DNA of 64,000 nt. Source: Megalopta genalis. Lineage: Eukaryota; Arthropoda; Insecta; Hymenoptera; Halictidae. This document shows positions 61,220 to 64,000 of this stretch, piece by piece. The stretch spans positions 6,032,001 through 6,096,000 of the forward strand of contig NC_135029.1 of the NCBI RefSeq assembly GCF_051020955.1, written 5' to 3'. The translations under genes were made by a program, and so were the position numbers. Positions within the stretch are counted from its first letter, which is position 1, and the number at the start of each line of letters is the position of its first letter. The notes beneath the pieces were generated by a model. It searched no databases. It saw nothing but the letters and a program-made list of their open reading frames with translations, and was not told the origin of the DNA.

Positions 61220-62460
61220 TCAAAAATGCAGTAGACGCGCGAAGGGTTCCAGTAACCGAAGGAACAAGCCGCACAAAATCAACTGCAATCGCTTCCATCT
61301 ATTACCTCGACACATTCATTATACCTCCAAACAGCACAATTAACCGGAATAACAAATCTTGATTCCCTGTGGTCACTGTAACCACGGAAATCTCTATATT
61401 TCTGTCGAAATTAATCGACCGGTAACTGGGAACCGTATAATCATCTCATGAAATCATACTTTGTAATTTTCCGCGCAGCAAATAAAAGAGGATGTTGCCC
61501 GAAGTGAAATCTCCTCTCCGAAATTGAAAGCGGGTGGCATCGCGTATACGCGCGCGTACACGTGCATCGACGCGCGTCTTCCCTGGAAATCGATAAACAG
61601 ATTAGATTTGTAGATGGCATATAAACCGCGGAGCTGTTGCGCCTGCCGTCGCTTCCTAAATGAATTCTGTAGCCGATCGACGAACGGAGGCGGGAGGATC
61701 TTCGATCGAGAAACGAAAGATGGAACGCGTTATCGCTCAGGAAGAAGACGCTGATTATTTTTGTCCCGTGCGTTCCAGGGGGCTGGTTTTGCTTCTTCCC
61801 TTATGCCCCCGAGATAATGGACACTATTACCTTAACGAGGCTCCAGTCTCTTAGTCGGTAATTGCTTCGAGATATCCAGGAGGGCCGGTATATGTACGGT
61901 GATGCCCTGTGTTGCACGGAGAACCCAGACGGTGTTATTGCCGCTGAGGCTACTTGCCCATTTCGTGGTGGTTATTGTTATGGGCCTGTGGCATTAAGAT
62001 GTAGACCGCACTCTCACACGAGAACTATCCCACACAGACCTTATATACTTACGTGGGAGAATTTCATTACGCCGCTTCATAACCGGTAGACTTCACGGCG
62101 GCGATAAATTGAGATTGTATCCCTTCTTGTTAAATCTGCCCGCGTCTCCCTGTGCCCTATCGTTCAGACGACGGGACAACTTAATCCGCGTGATTGAACA
62201 ACATCGGCCGGTTCCACCGGCCGCGTCTCCTAACGTCTCCTAAACGTCTCCCAACGCAAATATCCCCGTCCCGGGAACCACTATCAATTAAGTTTGAAAG
62301 CGAGAGTCTTTTACGCTACGGCAGCCCGGCAGATCGGACTGACCCACTTTAGACTTTTATTTTACCTTTACCGAGCTTCTAAAGTGCTCCTCTAGAACCC
62401 GATCCTCCTAGTTTATGTTCACAGTTGTCCCTATATCATACGGCTCTTATTCCAGTTGCT
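61220..62460. other. GC-rich island, no recognised gene
   Basis: Short overlapping frames, and repeated CGTCTCCTAA-type words at 62223-62256. No domain recognised. Confidence 0.45.
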
Positions 62461-63637
62461 TTTTTAATGTTATGGTGTTCTTGGCGGTCCGAGTGGGTGA
62501 GTAATGTAGCTCTTGATAAGATGTTTGGGATATTGTTAGATCGAAATTCTCTTTATGCACAGTAAATTTCTATTTAAATTGCAAGAAACAGAAGTGTAAT
62601 AGAAGCTTATTAAATTTACTAATTTAAACATTGAATAATTAAATTTATTAATTTGTTAAAGCTAAAAATTGTGTATTCATATTCTCAATATTGATCTAAT
62701 GTTTTAATCTTTCTACAGATTGGGATTTCGCCTGATCATTTTTCTCATAAAATCTGCAGTTTGCACATCGTAGCCAGCAATGTTTAGATCTGTTCTTTTA
62801 TTCACCAAGCAATGGAATTAAAATTATTAGCTTGGATTAACGAATCAAGCTGTTCGATGAAGTTTCTGAACGCTTCTACCAAAATTATCTTTTTCCATTC
62901 CATTCCAAAAATTAACTTAATCATACTTCTATTTGTAATTTTCTTTCTTACGATTAATAATAAAACGTAGATATATACCGAACAACGTATTTTGAGCAAT
63001 TCCCGAATAACATAAATATGATATGTATTAGCTTCCCGAAATAACACCACTTCGTACGCTAATCGTTAAACAAGCGGACATCGTTAGCCGCGTTCTAGAA
63101 AAGCTTAAGTGTTTTAGTGCAGTATCTTACTGAACGTGAAACGTAGCCCGTTATGTTCTTCCGTTAATAAAGACGATCGTTTAACGTACAGGATGCCGGC
63201 ATTATTGTGACAGAACAAAGGAAAGGAGGCTCCTAGTGGCAAATAAAATTTTTATGTCGGTGGTTTCGCATTCGAGAAAAACGAGTCGGCCGATTCGTCA
63301 AGTTTGCGTGTACAAGCATTTACGAGAAGTGGAAATGGTTAGTCATAATCAGACACGTTTCTTGATTCCTATCGCATAGCACGCATACATACCCAACGAA
63401 CTTCCGTGCTTATATTTCTTAAAATTGACGTCCCGCATGCAAATGCTTTATCCTGATCTTTGGTTCCTTCACGAGATTACAGAAATATTTCGAATATGGT
63501 GAATCTGTGCAGTCGAATTAACTACATTCCTTTCTACGTAGATATTATAATGGAATTCACGCAAGATGTCAATCTTATGATGTTAATACCTATTTGTGTT
63601 CGGGATTGAACGGGACAACCGTGAGTTGTGATGACGA
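62460..63637. other. AT-rich non-coding stretch
   Basis: A possible degraded end of the TA-flanked MITE family (ATAAAATCTGCAGTTTG) lies at 62747-62763. Nothing else was recognised. Confidence 0.45.
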
Positions 63638-63856
63638 TACAGTAATTTCTCCCTAATTCGCGCTCAGATTGCGCACAAAAATGAACAATTTGGGAAGAGG
63701 AGATACGGTTATTCGAGCCTTGCGACTCGTTTTTATAATTGTTGACAATCGGTAACTATGAAAACGAGCCGCAAGGCTCGGATAATCGTATCTACTCTTC
63801 CCAAATTGTCCATTTTTGTGCGCAATCTGAGCGCGACGTGAGGAAACTTCGATAAT
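63638..63856. mobile_element. Foldback MITE, copy 3 (best-preserved hairpin)
   Basis: The left end TA-CAGTAATTTCTCC is followed by AATTCGCGCTCAGATTGCGC, and the right arm has GCGCAATCTGAGCGCG. The arms pair almost perfectly over about 85 bases each. Pairing includes ACAATTTGGGAAGAG/CTCTTCCCAAATTGT, GGTTATTCGAGCC/GGCTCGGATAATC and ACTCGTTTTTATA/TATGAAAACGAG. The central GTTGACAATCGG segment is inverted relative to copy 2. The last 20 or so bases of the right end are diverged or deleted, so the end coordinate is approximate. Confidence 0.85.
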
Positions 63857-64000
63857 ACTTTTCTATCATATAGACCATATTAATGTCTGACTTAGGTTTC
63901 ACGAAATCAATTTAAACAATTTTCATTCTACAGAAAAATCCGCGTTCTATCGATGACCGCCATCACGTCGTCAGAAATATGTATTCACCCTCCCAGCAAG

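Overview
This window looks like nuclear DNA of an insect, most likely a hymenopteran and quite possibly a bee. Three things suggest this. AT-rich intergenic sequence alternates with short GC- and CpG-rich islands. The two best mariner fragments (about 20.2 and 60.4 kb) have protein sequence and terminal repeats of the type I associate with the mellifera subfamily. There are no compact open reading frames, operons or bacterial signals. The genus assignment is inference.

Layout: almost everything is non-coding. GC-rich islands lie near 4.6-5.3, 6.9-7.8, 9.7-10.6, 13.1-13.9, 20.6-21.3, 24.0-24.9, 25.6-27.1, 28.0-28.9, 30.5-32.6, 34.7-35.7, 37.9-39.3, 46.0-47.4, 48.6-49.3, 51.2-52.7, 54.4-55.1, 56.2-57.2, 58.6-59.5 and 61.2-62.5 kb. 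AT-rich sequence separates them. Most long open frames fall in the islands; they overlap on both strands and I take them as chance. I could not recognise any host gene by family. Four intervals have some coding character and are listed as low-confidence exon candidates: 3145-3406 (-), 7175-7411 (+), 28220-28576 (-) and the two-exon frame at 42608-43082 (+).

The clearest content is transposon-derived. (1) Two deletion derivatives of one mellifera-type mariner (20170-20482 and 60396-60977) share an internal junction. (2) A fossil of a different, cecropia/SETMAR-type mariner lies at 36355-36650. (3) Three copies of a long foldback element with TA-CAGT ends occur at 13858, 23571 and 63638. (4) A TA-flanked inverted-repeat MITE family occurs at 8975, 14667, 18976 and 42184, and one of its ends is tandemly amplified at 40246. 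(5) TTAA-flanked, piggyBac-like MITEs occur at 23480, 35909, 36703 and 57662. (6) Two single-copy inverted-repeat elements lie at 31479-31865 and 33641-33880. (7) A nearly perfect 90-bp inverted repeat lies at 27491-27871 beside a 111-bp hairpin.

Tandem repeats with units of 82, 94, 117 and about 117-147 bp add to this. The 23.26-23.93 kb interval shows one element inserted in another and a third abutting them, giving a relative age order. I found no tRNA, rRNA, CRISPR or convincing microRNA gene. I do not see a new multi-gene system. The most distinctive signal is the dense set of long foldback and inverted-repeat elements, which could form double-stranded RNA if transcribed.
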